A DNA stretch of 64,000 bases from Tilletiopsis washingtonensis. Taxonomy: Eukaryota > Basidiomycota > Exobasidiomycetes > Entylomatales. Positions 33,353-45,559 of this stretch are shown piece after piece. Each line of letters begins with the position of its first letter. The first letter of the stretch is position 1. Position numbers and translations under genes: made by a program. Under the pieces are notes generated by a model that worked only from the letters and a program-made list of their open reading frames with translations, was not told the origin of the DNA and made no database searches. The stretch is from positions 149,614 through 213,613 of the forward strand of contig NW_020312002.1 in assembly GCF_003144115.1 (NCBI RefSeq). Reading direction: 5' to 3'.

Positions 33353-36300
33353 ATGAGCGGCCCTCAGCCTTCTGGCGGCGGTCCTGGCGGCACACAGCCG
33401 CCGTCCGCGCGCCGCACTCTCTCTTCCACCTCCTCTACCGGCAACGAGACGGAGCGCGAGGACTCGCGCCGCCACGCCGCCGCTGCGGCGCCGAGTGATG
33501 AGCACGCGGCCCTCAGTACTACGCCCACGCAGAGCCATGTCGCACGCGGCACGCTCTCCGCCATGCCGCGCGAGCCCAGCGTCAGCTGGAGCCAGCACGG
33601 CAGCGAGCCGAGCCACGCCGGCGCAGGCAGCACCATCGGCCGCGGCAGCGCTCCGGTGAGTGTGACGCTGTGCTCAGCAGCGTGCATGCCCACAGCTCAC
33701 TCTGCTCCACAGCAGCAGCGTCCGAGTGCTTCGCTGACGCCTCGCTCGTCGAGCGTGCGCCGCGACCCCTCGTCGGCGGCGCGCAGCACCTCCTATGCGC
33801 CGTCGGACATCGACACTGTCTCGGCCGTTTCTGCGTCCGAGTTCAGCTCGGGCGAGGAGGACGCCGGCGGTCGCACTGCGCAGTCTGCCACGCTGCGCGG
33901 TCGTGCGCCGCAGCAGGCGGGCACGGGCCGCGCCGAGACAGGGCCTGTCAGCGTGTCGCTCAGCCGCGCCACCGGCGCCAGCACGGCCAGCCGCGCCGGC
34001 AACCGCCGTGCCAGCGTGGTGCGCGATGCGCGGCGGGGCAGTGTGGCGCGGCGCAACTCGGATGAGGATGAGGATCGCTTCGGGCCGCTGGACGACGAGG
34101 ACGACGAGGTGGAGCACCTGGACCGCGGCGAGGAGCTGGTGCGCCGCCGCATGAAGGCACGGCAGAAGGAAAAGGCTGCGCGCCGCAAGAAGGAGAAGGC
34201 CGTCGAGCGCGAGCGGCTGCGCGCCCAACAGGGCTCCGTCGCCAGCCAGAATGTGCCTGCCTCGCCCGGCGGCCAGGGCCCGCGCTCGCCCACGCTCGAG
34301 CGCGAAGGCCGGCCGACGTACATTGCCATGCCGACGCCTTCGTCCGAGGTTGGGCCCGGCACACTGTCCCCTGGGCTCTCATCTGCCGGCGGCCTGCCGG
34401 CACTGAGTCCGGGCATCTACCGCGGCCCGACCACCTATCCCTCGCCGCACTCGCACATCCGCCGGCCGAGCCACAACCAGCAGCAGCCGCAGTCGCAGCT
34501 CGGCGGGCGGCGCATGAGCGGTGCGCAGGCTAGCGGCGCCTCGACTGTGACGCGCGCGCCTGGCGCTGGCGGCCTCGACGTTTTCTCCGACGCTGGCGCT
34601 GCGCCGTCCGAGGTGCCCGCCTCCAGCGTGGCCGGCAGCGTCGTCGACGGCGGTGATGATGAGGAGCGCGACACCGTCGCTGGCCTCGCCACCGAGGCTG
34701 CTCGCACCGAGGCTGGCTCGCGTCTGGGCGACGAGGTCGACGTGGCCCACGAGGAGGAGGAAGACGACGATGACGAGGCCACGCCCAGCGGCTCGGGCGG
34801 CGAGGACGATGTCGAGTACACGCTCAAGGATCGCCAGGACGCCATCAACATCGAGCATCCCTTCGGCTTGCCGATCTGGAAGCCCGCGCTCTACAAGAAG
34901 AGCCGCACCGTGACGCGCAACGCCGAGAGCGCACTGCACTCGACACCCAGCGCCGCTGCGGGCCGCCACCTGCTGCCGGGCAATCTGCTCTGGACGCTTC
35001 TCTTCGGCTCCTGGCTCTGCGTGCTCTGTCTTGCCGCCGCACTGCTTCTCGTGGTCGTCCCCGTCGGCGGCGCGCGCTATGGACGCGTGCTCTGGGAGCT
35101 GGGCTGCTACCTGCTCTGGCCGTTTGGCAAGTACGTGGAGATCGATGTCTCGCCGACCAGCGGCGAGCGCGGCGTTTCGTGGGTCGAGCAGCCGCACGAT
35201 GCGGAAGTGGCGTACGAGAACGCCTTCACGCCCGTGGCTGCCCGATTCCCGCACGACCATGCACACCGCATTCCCTTCAACAGCCGCGGCCGCTCGGGCG
35301 ACTACTCGGACTACAACGCTGCGCAGCCTGACGGCACAGTGCGCGCCAGCTCGCGCGCCGCCGAGTCGGGTGAGGCGTCTGGCTCGGGCTCTGCTTCCGG
35401 CAGCGGCACCGAGACTGGCGCGCATGACGCCGCCGAGGGCCCAGGTTCCACACTGAGCGCGCGCTCGGCGCAGGCAATCGCACAGGGACCGGGCGAGACG
35501 AGTCCGCTGAAGGGCAAGGCGCGCGCCGCGACGTACGGCGCCACAGCCGACAGCGAGGAGGGCGGCAGCAGCAACAGCGGCGGCGGCGCACGCAAGGAGG
35601 ACCGCGTCAGCGAGGAGCTGGACGTGTACGAGTACGTGCACGACGACCAAGGCCGCGACGTCGGCCGCCGCGGGCGCATCTTCGGCACGCTGGCGTTTGG
35701 CCTGCTCTTCTGGCTCGTCGTCGCGCCGCTGATGGGCCTCGTCTGCCTGGCGCTGTGGGGCATGGTGTTCACCATCCCCATGGCCAAGCTGACGTGGGTG
35801 CTGCTCAAGAACCTGTCGTCGCAGCCGCTCGCGCTGCACTTCCGCTCCGCGCCCGGCAATGCGCTCTCTGCGAACCACGACGAGTTCGGCGCGACGGCCG
35901 AGGAGGACCACTCGGACGGCAAGGACTTCCTGCGCCCGCTGCGGCCCGGCCAGTTTGCGCCGCGCCCCAAGGCACGCCGCGACGGCGAGCGGCAGCGGCG
36001 CAGCAAGATCCTGCTCTGCACGTACCGCGCTATGGGCCTGCAGTACTACAAGTACACCGTCGGCGGCGTCAACATCCTCTTCGTCAACACGCTGCCCTTT
36101 GTCTTCTTTACCATCTTCGACTTCTTCTTCGTCGAGGCGTACGTGCACCGGCACCACATCACCACGGGCTTCCTCGCCGCCATCTCGTCGCAGGGCGCGC
36201 TCTTTGTGTTCGCGCTCGGCTCGGTGCTGCCGCTGTCGTACTTCATCGGCATGGCGGTGGCCAGCATCAGCGCCCAGAGCTCGATCGGCATGGGCGCCGT

Positions 36301-38297
36301 CATCAACGCGACGTTTGGCTCCATCGTCGAGATTATCCTCTACGCCATTGCCCTGACGCAGAACAAGGCACGCCTCGTCGAGGGCTCCCTCGTCGGCTCC
36401 ATCCTCGCAGGCGTGCTGCTCATGCCGGGCCTCTCGATGTGCTCGGGCGCCACGCGCCGCAAAGAGCAGCGCTTCAACGCACGCTCGGCCGGCGTCACGT
36501 CGACGATGCTCATCATGGCCATCATCGGCATCCTCACGCCCACGATGTTTTACCAGATCTACGGCACGGTGAGTCGCTTCCAGTGCGGGTCTTTGTTGCA
36601 GCGCTGATGACGCGACTGCCCAGTTCCATCTCACGTGCACTGGCTGCCCGTCGGGCCACCACGCCGGCGACACGTGGTCGTGCAAGCGCTGCTTCTACGA
36701 GCACATCCCGCCCGCGACGGACCCGTTCTACCAGGAGAACGTCAAAGGTCTGATGTACACGTGCACGGTTGTGCTCGTGCTGTCGTACGCCATCGGCCTG
36801 TGGTTCTCGCTGCGCACGCACGCCAGCCAGATCTGGCAGAACCCGAACCCCGTGCCCGCGCCGCATGGAGCGGCCCCCAGTGCGCACGTCTACCACACCA
36901 ACACGGGCGCATCGACGGCGCCGGGCGCCATCAGCATTCCGGGCGCTCAGCGTGCAAGCATCTACAAGCGTCTGCTGCCGTCGAGCGTGGTGCAGCAGCT
37001 GCTGCCCACGCAGCGCCCAACCAGCCAGGCCAACTCGCAGGCCGGCGGCACTCTGCGCTCGCAGCGCGGCGCGCCGGGCGACCTGCCGCCGCTGCAGCTG
37101 CCCGAGGGGCTCAGTCAGGAGGAGTACGCGCGCGCCGTGGCGCTGACGACGAGTGCCTTTATGCACGGCCAGCAACATCAGCATCAGCAGCAGCAGGCAC
37201 AGCAACAGCAGCAGCAGCAGCAGCAGCAGACGTCGCAGCTCTCGGCAAACCAGGCCATTCCGCGCAGCACGATGCACGAGCCGGCGCCGCGCCATGTCTC
37301 GATGCACGAGGCGCACGACGACGGCGGCGGCCACGGCGGCCACGATGCGCCGTCGTGGACGCGCAACCAGTCGCTCATCGTGCTCCTCTCCTGCACCGTG
37401 CTCTACGCCATCATCGCCGAGATCCTCGTCGATGCCGTCGACGTCGTGCTGGATGGCTCGGGCATCGACATCAAGCTGCTCGGTGTCACGCTGTTTGCGC
37501 TCGTTCCCAACGCCACTGAGTTCATGTGGGTGCAGCAGGCAGCACGGCGGCAGCAGCGTCGCCGTGTCCCCTCCTACACTCTGCTGACTCCCGGTTCCGC
37601 AGGAACGCCATGAGCTTCGCCATCAATGTGAGGCCTGCAGCCCCCTGCTCTCTCGCGCAGCGCTTGCTGACGCCGCATCCTCCAGGGCAACATCGCTCTC
37701 TCGATGGAGATCGGCTCGGCCTACGCGCTGCAGGTCTGCCTCATCCAGATTCCCGCCATGGTCGCCTTCAGCGCCTGGTACAACCACGACCGCGCCGCCA
37801 GCGCCCTCACCTCCTTCTCGCTCATCTTCCCGCGATGGGACGTCATCGCTGTCATCTTCTCGGTCAGTCTGCTCTGTCATCGCGCCGCACGCAGGAGCAG
37901 CAGCGCTGATGCAAGCCCACCGCTGCGCAGGTGTTCCTCCTCACGTACACGTACACCGAGGCGCGCTCCAACTACTACCGCGGCAGCATCCTCATCCTCA
38001 GCTGTGAGTCTGCCTTTCTCCGAGTCCGGCGCCCTTCTCCAGCTGACGCTACCCCCCTCTCCAGATGTGGTGCTCGTCTCGGGCTTCGTCTTTGCCCCGT
38101 CCTCGGGCGACACCGAAGATCCGGGCGAGGACGGGCAGGGCTACACGCCGGCGCCGCCGCTCAGCTTTGCGCTCATGGGCGGCAGCTTCGGCGGCTCGCC
38201 CGTGCCGGCGCTCCATGCCTCTTCGCAGCCGCAGCATGCGCTCACGCCGGCGTTCTCGGTGCTCGCTGCCATGTTCCAGAGCCTCTGGGCTCGCTGA
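33353..38297 (+). CDS. VNX1: Vnx1-type cation/H+ exchanger (CAX superfamily)
   Basis: Predicted 1522-aa protein, exons 33353-33655, 33713-36568, 36624-37525, 37603-37627 (25 nt), 37686-37862, 37931-38003 and 38065-38297. About 520 disordered N-terminal residues precede the family N-terminal helix (LLWTLLFGSWLCVLCLAAAL), and a TM near 762. The exchanger core has two inverted alpha repeats: QSSIGMGAVINATFGSIVEI (about 965) and NATEFMNAMSFAINGNIALS (about 1350). The Asn and acidic residues match CAX ion-binding motifs. Between them is a CTGC/CKRC cysteine cluster and a poly-Gln tract. Yeast Vnx1 is a vacuolar Na+/K+-H+ antiporter with a similar long N-terminus. Substrate is inferred. Confidence 0.88.
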
Positions 38298-38856
38298 GCT
38301 CCAGGCGCCGATCCGTTCTCGCACAACAGCTTCTCTCCCCCACATTCCCCTCTGCGCCCGCACGCGCTGGGCTGCACCTGTTTCCCTTTCATCTTAACGA
38401 CACGACCTTCTCATGGCTTGCACCGTGGCGATGTGACTAGCAGAATGACGCTGAGCTCTTGCGCCATGTACCGCAGAGGCTGTTCGAGGGGAGAGGGAGA
38501 AGGAGGAGGCGCGTGCGGCGCGCGCGCGGCGAGCGATGCGATCTGCGCTCCCACGCTCACTTTTGAGGCCGCGGTGCCTGGCGCGAGCGCAGAGCAAGAA
38601 TTTGGCCGTCGTGTTGCTTGCGGCTCGGCGTGCAGCAGAGCTTCCTTCTCGCCCTCACCCAATCTCGCCTCTTCCGCCGCAGCGCCTCTCATCCTTCACA
38701 CACTCCTCACCCGCGACGCTGCCAGACCCGACCTACGCCCGCGCCTGAGAGCAACTCAAGCTTGGCCTGCGCTGCACCCCGCTGCACTGTGCGCATCCGC
38801 ACGTGCGCTTCTCACCTCTCGCCCACACACGCTGACGCTCCGATTCAGCGCCCATC

Positions 38857-41800
38857 ATGGAGCAGCTCTACCAGTGCTTCGTCGCGTCCTTCGAGTGCGT
38901 GCGGCCAGTCTGCTCGCATCGCAGTCGCCGTAGCTCACGCTGTCTCCTTGCAGTGCCAACCCAAATCACCGCAAGGCGGCCGAGCTCGAGCTGCGCGAGC
39001 TCGAGAAGCACGACGGCATGCTCGCCAGCGTCCTGCAGATCGTCGCCAACGGCGAGGCCGAGATGAGCGCTCGCCAGGCGGCCGCCATGTGAGCCCGATA
39101 CCACAGCGACAGCCGCTGCGGCTGCTGACTCGCTCTGCAGCTACCTCAAGAACCGCGTGCGGCGCATGTGGGACGTCAAGCGCGTGCCCGAGGGCAGTGC
39201 CGCCTCGTCGAACAGCGTCCACATTCGCGCCAACGACCGCAGTGCGCTGCGCGGCGCCGTGCTGCCCACACTGGTGCAGGTGCCGCAGCCGCTGCGCGTG
39301 CACGTCGCCAGCGCGCTGGGCAGCATGGTCGCGTGCGATTTCCCCAAGGAGTGGCCCGACCTCATGGACCGCATCGGCGAGCTCGTCGGCAGCTCGGAGC
39401 AGGCCGCGGTGTACGGAGGCATTCGTGCGCTGTTGGAGGTGGTGCGTGCCTACCGGTGAGTCTAGGCTGTCGTCATGCTGGAGCTGTCGAGCAGGGCAGG
39501 CGGGCATCTCGACTGACGCCGCACGTCTCGCAGCTGGCGCGATGAAGAGTCGCTGCTCGAGCCCATTGCCTCTGCGACATTCCCGCGCATCCTTGCCACG
39601 GGCAAGTCGATTCTCGAGTCTGCCGGCTCCTCGTCGCCCGAGGCCGGCGAGATTGTGTACGCCATCCTGAAGGTGTACAAGACGAGCATGGTGAGCCAGC
39701 TCACGCCGCACCAGCAATCCAACGAGTCGATCGTGCCGTGGGGCACGTTCCTGCTAGCCGTGGTGCAGCACCAGGTGGACCCGGCACAGCTGCCTGACGA
39801 CGAGGAGGAACGCGAGGCGAGCCCTTGGTGGCGAGCAAAGAAGTGGGCCTTCTTCTCGCTCAACAAGCTCTTCAGCCGGTGAGTGTGCCAGGGTCATTGC
39901 CCCACGTGTGAAGTCTCGCTCACCCGTCGGGCACAGCTTCGGCAACCCCTCGCAGCTGCCGTCTAACTTGACCAAGTACAAGCCGTTCGCCGAGCGCTTC
40001 GTGACGAGCTTCGCGCCCGAGATCCTCAAGGTGTACCTGCGGCTCACCGAGGCCAACATTGCCGGCACGTGGCTCTCGCGCAAGGCGGTGCACTTCATCT
40101 TCATGTACTACACCGAGTGGTGAGTCTTGTGCCCTCGACAGCGCCTCTCCGCGCTGCTAAGCTTCGTACTCCCTAGCATCAAGCCGAAGAGCACCTGGGT
40201 GCTGCTCAAGCCGCACGTCAACACGCTCGTCCAGCAGTTCGTCTTCCCACGCATGTGCTACGGGCAGGCCGACGAGGAGCAATGGGACCTCGACGAGGTC
40301 GACTTCATCCGCTCGCACCTCGATCCCATCGAGGAGTACGGCACGCCGGCGTCGAGTGCCGGCACGTTCCTGCAGAGTTAGTGTCGTTGCCCTCGCACGC
40401 AACGACGCCTGCTGATGCCCGCCTGCAGCCGTCTGCGCCAAGCGCACCGAGAGCTGCTTCATGGCGCAGCTCGAGTTCATCACGTCCGTCATGCAGGGCT
40501 TCCCGGCCTCGCGCAGTGCGCGCGAGAAGGACGGCGCGCTGAACATGACGCGCGCGCTCGACATGACGATGCTCAAGCACCCCAAGGTCGGCGACATGCT
40601 CGAGGGCTTCTTTGTCGCCTACGTCATTCCGGAGCTCGGCAGCGCGGACCGCTTCCTGCGCTTCCGCTCCACCGACCTGATCCGCACGTTCTCGGCGCAG
40701 ATGCGCTGGCGCGACCAGAAGGTGAGCGCGGCCAGCAAGCACGCGACCTCGGCCTCGTCTGACACTCTGCACAGAACCTCGAGAGCGCCTTCCGCGGCGT
40801 CATGACGTGCCTGGCCGACTCGCAGCTGCCGGTCCGCGTGCAGGCTGCTGCGGCGCTTGGAGCGCTCATCGAGCACGACGATGTGCACGCCGCGATGGCA
40901 CCCAACGCCGGGCGTCTGATGCAGGAGCTGCTCAAGCTCTCCGACGAGACGGACCTGGATGTGCTTTCGGGCACGACGTCGAAGATCGTCGACTCGTTCT
41001 CCGAGGAGCTGCTGCCGTTCAGCGTGCAGTTCTGCACGCACCTGCGCGACACGTACATGCGCCTTCTGAACGAGCACCTCGCGGGAGCGAATGTCGAGGA
41101 GGACCCGGATCAGATCGACTTCAACCAGAACCAGGAGGACAAGCGTGCGTTGCGTATCGCTGCGCGCTGTCTGCGCACTGCTGACAACTGTGACACAGTC
41201 TTTGCGGCCGTGGCTTCGCTGCAGACCATGTACCAGGTGCTCTCGGCGGCCGAGGGCAAGCCGGAGATGCAGGCCGAGCTGGAGCAGGTCATCCTGCCGC
41301 TCGTGGCCTACACGCTGGAGAAGGAGTGTGTCGGTGCGTGGTCCCTTGCTCCACCGAGCTGCTTTTGCGCGTGGCTCACTGCGCCTTGCAGACCTCTACG
41401 ACGACTGCCTCGACCTCACCGACATGCTCACCTTCAACCAGAAGCGGTGCGTGTCGCTTGGTCTTCTGCCCCGAGGCTGCGCTGACATGCAAGCCTTGCA
41501 GCATCTCGGACGGCATGTGGTCGATCTTCACGCTCATCCACAAGGCCTTTAAGTCGTCGGGCATTGACTACCTCAGCGGTGAGTCCGCGTCGGCTGCGAC
41601 TCCATGCATGCCCTTACTCATGCGCTACCCGCCACAGAGATGCTGCCGACGCTCGACAACATCGTCTCGTACGGCAAGGACACGATGGCGCAGAATGCAG
41701 AGTACCGCCACATGATCATTGACATCTTCCAGACGGCCATGACGAGCGAGCATCTGGGTGCCGTCGGTGCGTTGTGCTTGCCGGGTTGATGTCGCTGTAG

Positions 41801-42907
41801 CTACTGCTGACACTCTGCCGCAGACCACCTTGCGGCCCTGAAGCTGGCCGACGTGATCCTGCTGCTGCTCAAGGGCTCGATTGACGAGGCAGTGCCCAGC
41901 ATGCTCGCCACCGTGCTTCCGCGCGTCGACCCTTCGCAGGCGGCAACGAGCGCCTCGGAGCGCAAGTGGGCCACGCTCGTCACGCTCGATGCCTTCTGCT
42001 ACAACCCCGTGCTGGCACTGCAGGTGCTGCAGTCGCACAATGCGGCCGACACGTTCCTGCGCACCGTGTGCGCCGATGCGGCGTCGTTTAAGCGCGTGCA
42101 CGATCGCAAGGTCTTCGTCGTGGCACTCTGTGGGCTGCTGGCGCTCCCTGCGGGTCAGCTTCCTGCTGGCGTCCAGACGCTGCTGCCGCAGATGCTCGAG
42201 GCCGTCGTCGACGTGCTGCGCGGCCTGCCCGAGGCCATCCAAAAACGCAAGGAGGAGATCGAGGCGTTCGAGGACCTCGAGGAGTCCTTTGCCGACGACG
42301 ACGATGAGCTCGATGAGGACGTGTCCGCGAGCTTCGTCAGCACGGCTGGCGATGAGGATGTGCTTGATGAGGACAGTGAGTTGAGCGCCGCTTGCTCGAC
42401 GCGCAAATCAGGAGGCACTTGCTGATGCTCCACCCCGCCTCCCCGTTTGCGCGCTCAGACGAGTATCTCGAGCTGTTGGCCAAGGAAGGTGCCCGTCTGC
42501 GCGCTCAGGCCGCCGGCATCGAGGCCGGCGACGCCTCGGCTGACTTTGAGGAGCTGGAGGACGAGGACGAGGAGGAAGAGGAGATGGGCTTCGAGTCGCG
42601 TGAGTAGTGTCTTTGCAGCTTGCAGCACCTCCGTTTGCTTGCTGTTGCTGAATGCGCCCTCGCCGCTCTGGTCGTACAGCGATGGACCCCGTGCCCGTCT
42701 TTGAGCTCTTCCGTAGCATTGCTCCCTCCATCCAAGGTGCGTCGCATCCGCTTCTCACAGCGCAGACACTCGCTCATCATCGCTGCTCCTGCCCCCTCAG
42801 CTCTTGCCCAGGCCGCGCCGCCAGCGCTGCAGGCCAAGCTGCAAGAAGTGGCCGCCATGCCCGACGTCGCTGTGCCCTCGCCTTCTGCCGTGCCTATCCT
42901 CGGCTAG
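38857..42907 (+). CDS. SXM1: Importin-beta family karyopherin (Sxm1/Nmd5, importin-7/8)
   Basis: Predicted 1043-aa HEAT-repeat nuclear import receptor in 16 exons: 38857-38894, 38954-39088, 39141-39455, 39534-39878, 39937-40119, 40177-40376, 40429-40721, 40775-41144, 41199-41333, 41392-41446, 41502-41578, 41638-41766, 41824-42375, 42459-42599, 42680-42736 and 42801-42907. Every junction keeps phase. The N-terminus is the importin-beta Ran-binding region (ANPNHRKAAELELRELEKH, then YLKNRVRRMWD, then FPKEWPDLMDRI). The family block FNQNQEDK and ECVDLYDDCLDLTDMLTF match importin-7/8. Near the C-terminus is a strongly acidic stretch (EELEDEDEEEEEMGF), also typical. These receptors import ribosomal proteins and other cargo. 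It could equally be called NMD5. Confidence 0.92.
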
Positions 42908-43054
42908 AGCGTGGCGCAGCCAACCCTTGCCATACAAGCACCATCCTTAGACATGCCGAGTGGGACCGATACTTAATTCTATTGCGTCCGTCGCGAGCCT
43001 GGGTATCGATGCGTGACAAGTGCGGGGGGCGCCAGAGCCGCGCAGAAAGTGGCC

Positions 43055-44037
43055 TCAGTTGCCTCTGCGTTCCCGCACCAACCTGGCCAGCTCCTTCTCG
43101 AGTGCCTCACACGCATGCACCAGCACCTCCTCCTCGCTCCTACCTCGCGTCTCAATGAGCGTGAGCGGCTCGAAAGCCGCACCTTGAGGCTCCGCTTCGT
43201 CTCCTGCGCCTGGCTTCGCGAGCGCGCCAGCCTCGACATCGCCATTCTCGAAGAGCCGGCGATGCGCTTTTAGGTAGGAGGGCCAGAGGATGAGGGGGAA
43301 ATAGTTCGGCGGATCCTAGGGCAAGGGGAAAGATGTGAGATGCGGCACACAGCGCAAGACGAGAGAGGCGACTCACACTCCAGGTGGTGCCCTCTGCTCG
43401 TCGGCAGACCCAGATCAGCGCGAGGCCATGGCAAAAGAGGTCGAAGCACTCACCAGCGGTATCATACACTCTCCCCTCTCTTCTCGCCCGCACCTCCTCC
43501 TCGTGTCCCCTCAACAACAGGCACACATCCAGCTGCGCCCGTACGTCGCGGTCGTAGTAGAGCAGGAAGCCGTCGATGAGAAAGACGGGCGCCTTGAGCT
43601 GCGCCAGTGCGGCACGAATGCCCGCCAGTGAGGGAGGGGAAATCGGACGTGCAGAGGGCTCCGGCGTGCTTTGTGCCGTGTTCTTGGGCGAGGGAGGCGG
43701 CGGCTGGCCTTCGTGGAGGCCTTTGAGGGCACGTGCGAAACGTGGGTAGTCGATCTATGGTTCGTCGCTCATCAGCCTACACACCCTAGCGCGTGCCCTG
43801 TCCTGAGCCGGGCAGACGCACACTATGTTCTGGATCGTCCCAGTCCTTGCCGTCAATGCGCTCGTCATACCGCAGCTCGCTCTCGGGCAGCGCAAAGTCA
43901 TCCTGCGGCAAGATGGTGCCGTTGATCAACGGAGCCAAGCGAGCGGCGAGCGTGCTCTTCCCGGAAGAGGTGGCGCCGCCGACACCGATGAGGATGGGAC
44001 GGCCGGAGAGTGCTCGGTGGGGAGAGCTGAGAGACAT
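43055..44037 (-). CDS. NRK1: Nicotinamide riboside kinase
   Basis: Predicted 264-aa protein, exons 44037-43822, 43754-43454, 43393-43377 (17 nt) and 43315-43055. P-loop GVGGATSSGKSTLAARL at about residues 17-33, acidic/basic substrate block LPQDDFALPESEL, central KAPVFLIDGFLLYYD, then lid region and the C-terminal PPNYFPLILWPSYLKAH. The family phosphorylates nicotinamide riboside to NMN in NAD salvage; uridine-kinase-like relatives share the P-loop, but the QDDF and DGFLLY context fits Nrk1. An insertion of about 40 residues between the first and second blocks is Pro/Ser-rich. The 17-nt exon restores the EGTTWSDPPNY segment. It shares a 171-bp divergent promoter with RRP41. Confidence 0.88.
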
Positions 44038-44208
44038 GATGATGGTGTGGAGAGGAGAGGGCAGCGGCGAGGCGAGAGGTGGAGCAAGCTGAGGCGGCGG
44101 CGCTGCACGTGATGAGCAAGCGGCAGCCGCAAGGCCCAGAAACCGAGGCGCGCGGCCCAGCTTCCTTCTCGACTCCACATCCTTGTCCGTCGTCGCAGCA
44201 CCTTCACC
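44038..44208. promoter_or_regulatory. Compact bidirectional promoter, NRK1 / RRP41
   Basis: 171 bp between divergent start codons. The function is inferred from geometry; no motif is named. Confidence 0.5.
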
Positions 44209-45319
44209 ATGGCAAGTGCCCTTCGAGTCCGCGAACAGCGGCATACACTCATGCTTCGCTTTCCGCTCTCAGTCTCGCGTCGAGCTACTCAACGCCGGGG
44301 GTCTCCGCCTCGATTCTCGGCGCGCACACGAGCTGCGTTCCCTCGTGCTCTCCCTCTCTCCCGCCTCCTCCACCACCTCACTGGAAAGCGCACCGGCGGG
44401 CTCTGCGCGTGTGCAGATGGGCCTGGCAAGCGTCTACTGTGCCGTGTATGGACCACGAGAGGCCAGGAAGGCACAGGGACAAGTGCATGGAGAAGCAACG
44501 CTCGAGGTTGAGGTGGAGGTGGAGCCGTGGAGTGGAAGAGAGAGGAGGAGGCGAATGAAGGGCGACCGGTGAGTGCTCCAGAACACAGTCTCATCTCGCG
44601 TGATGAGAGGAGCGGGCCAGACGAAGTAGTGAAGAACGTGTCGCTGCTCCTGAAGCCAGGGCGGCCAAGCTGCATGCGGTCGTCGCCCGGCATCCCGAAG
44701 CTGACCCAATGCACGGCTTGCCGCGCCTCTCCAGACGACTGGTAGAGCTGGCCTCGTCGCTCAAAAGCACCTTTGAGCCCGTCATTCATCGGCAGCTCTT
44801 TCCGCGCTCCGAGATTGTCGTGCAGGTGGTGGTGGAGGTGCAAGATGGCGGTGAGTCACCGAAAGGCCCTTTGGCCACATCTCCTCCGGTTCTCACTGCG
44901 GCTGCGGCTGACCCTTCGCTCGCTTGCCAGGCGTGCTTTCCTGCGCCATCAATGCCATCACCCTGGCGCTCCTCGACGCCGGCGTGCCCATGTCCGACTC
45001 CGTCCTCTCCTTGACGCTCGGACAGCATCTCCGGCCTTCCTGCGTGCTTCTCGACCTCACAAGCGCCGAAGAATCCGGCCTGCCCTTCCTCACGCTCGCG
45101 ATGCTGCCGCGCACGAAGAAGGTGACGCTGGCGCAGAGCGAGTCTCGATTGGCGAGAGAGGACTTTCGGGAGATGCTCAAGCTGGGAACAGAGGCGATTG
45201 GCGTGCTGCAAGCGGAGGTGGATCAGGTGTTGAAGGCGAGGACAAAGCGGCTGGTGCAGGCGATGGGCACTGCGAAGATGGCGCCTTTGCAGGACGAGAT
45301 GGATGCGATGCAAGAATGA
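44209..45319 (+). CDS. RRP41: Exosome core subunit Rrp41/Ski6 (RNase PH fold)
   Basis: Predicted 305-aa protein, exons 44209-44211, 44273-44568, 44621-44850 and 44931-45319. After splicing it begins M-SRVELLNAGGLRLDSRR, the conserved Rrp41 start. For this the first coding exon must be just ATG, followed by a GC-AG intron (donor GCAAGT, acceptor CTCTCAG). No in-frame ATG exists upstream without that splice. Further family blocks are GSARVQMGLASVYCAVYGP, MKGDRRSSEERV, FPRSEIVVQVVVEVQDGG and INAITLALLDAGVPMSD. Rrp41 is part of the catalytically inert ring of the RNA exosome in nucleus and cytoplasm. It is longer than usual (about 245 aa) owing to a charged insert and an Ala/Arg-rich loop. Confidence 0.9.
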
Positions 45320-45559
45320 GATTACTGAGGCATCGTTTGCATTGAGAGAGAGCGTCGCAGGCGGCCACTGCACGTAGAGGACCGCGAGGCGAAGAGCGCG
45401 AGCGGGGAGTTGCGAGGAGCTACAGTGCGAAAGAGCTACAAGAGGGAGCGAGGCTACAGGAGAGACTGGCAACGACGAGGGAAGCGAGACGACAGTGGAG
45501 GCTGTCGTGACCGTAGAGAGAAAGAGAAGGCGATGAGGAGATCCATGCGGCGCCAGGAG

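Noticed and set aside
34379-36685. 768-codon minus-strand open frame
   Set aside because: Antisense to the cation exchanger; rich in Arg, Ala, Val and His with no domain.
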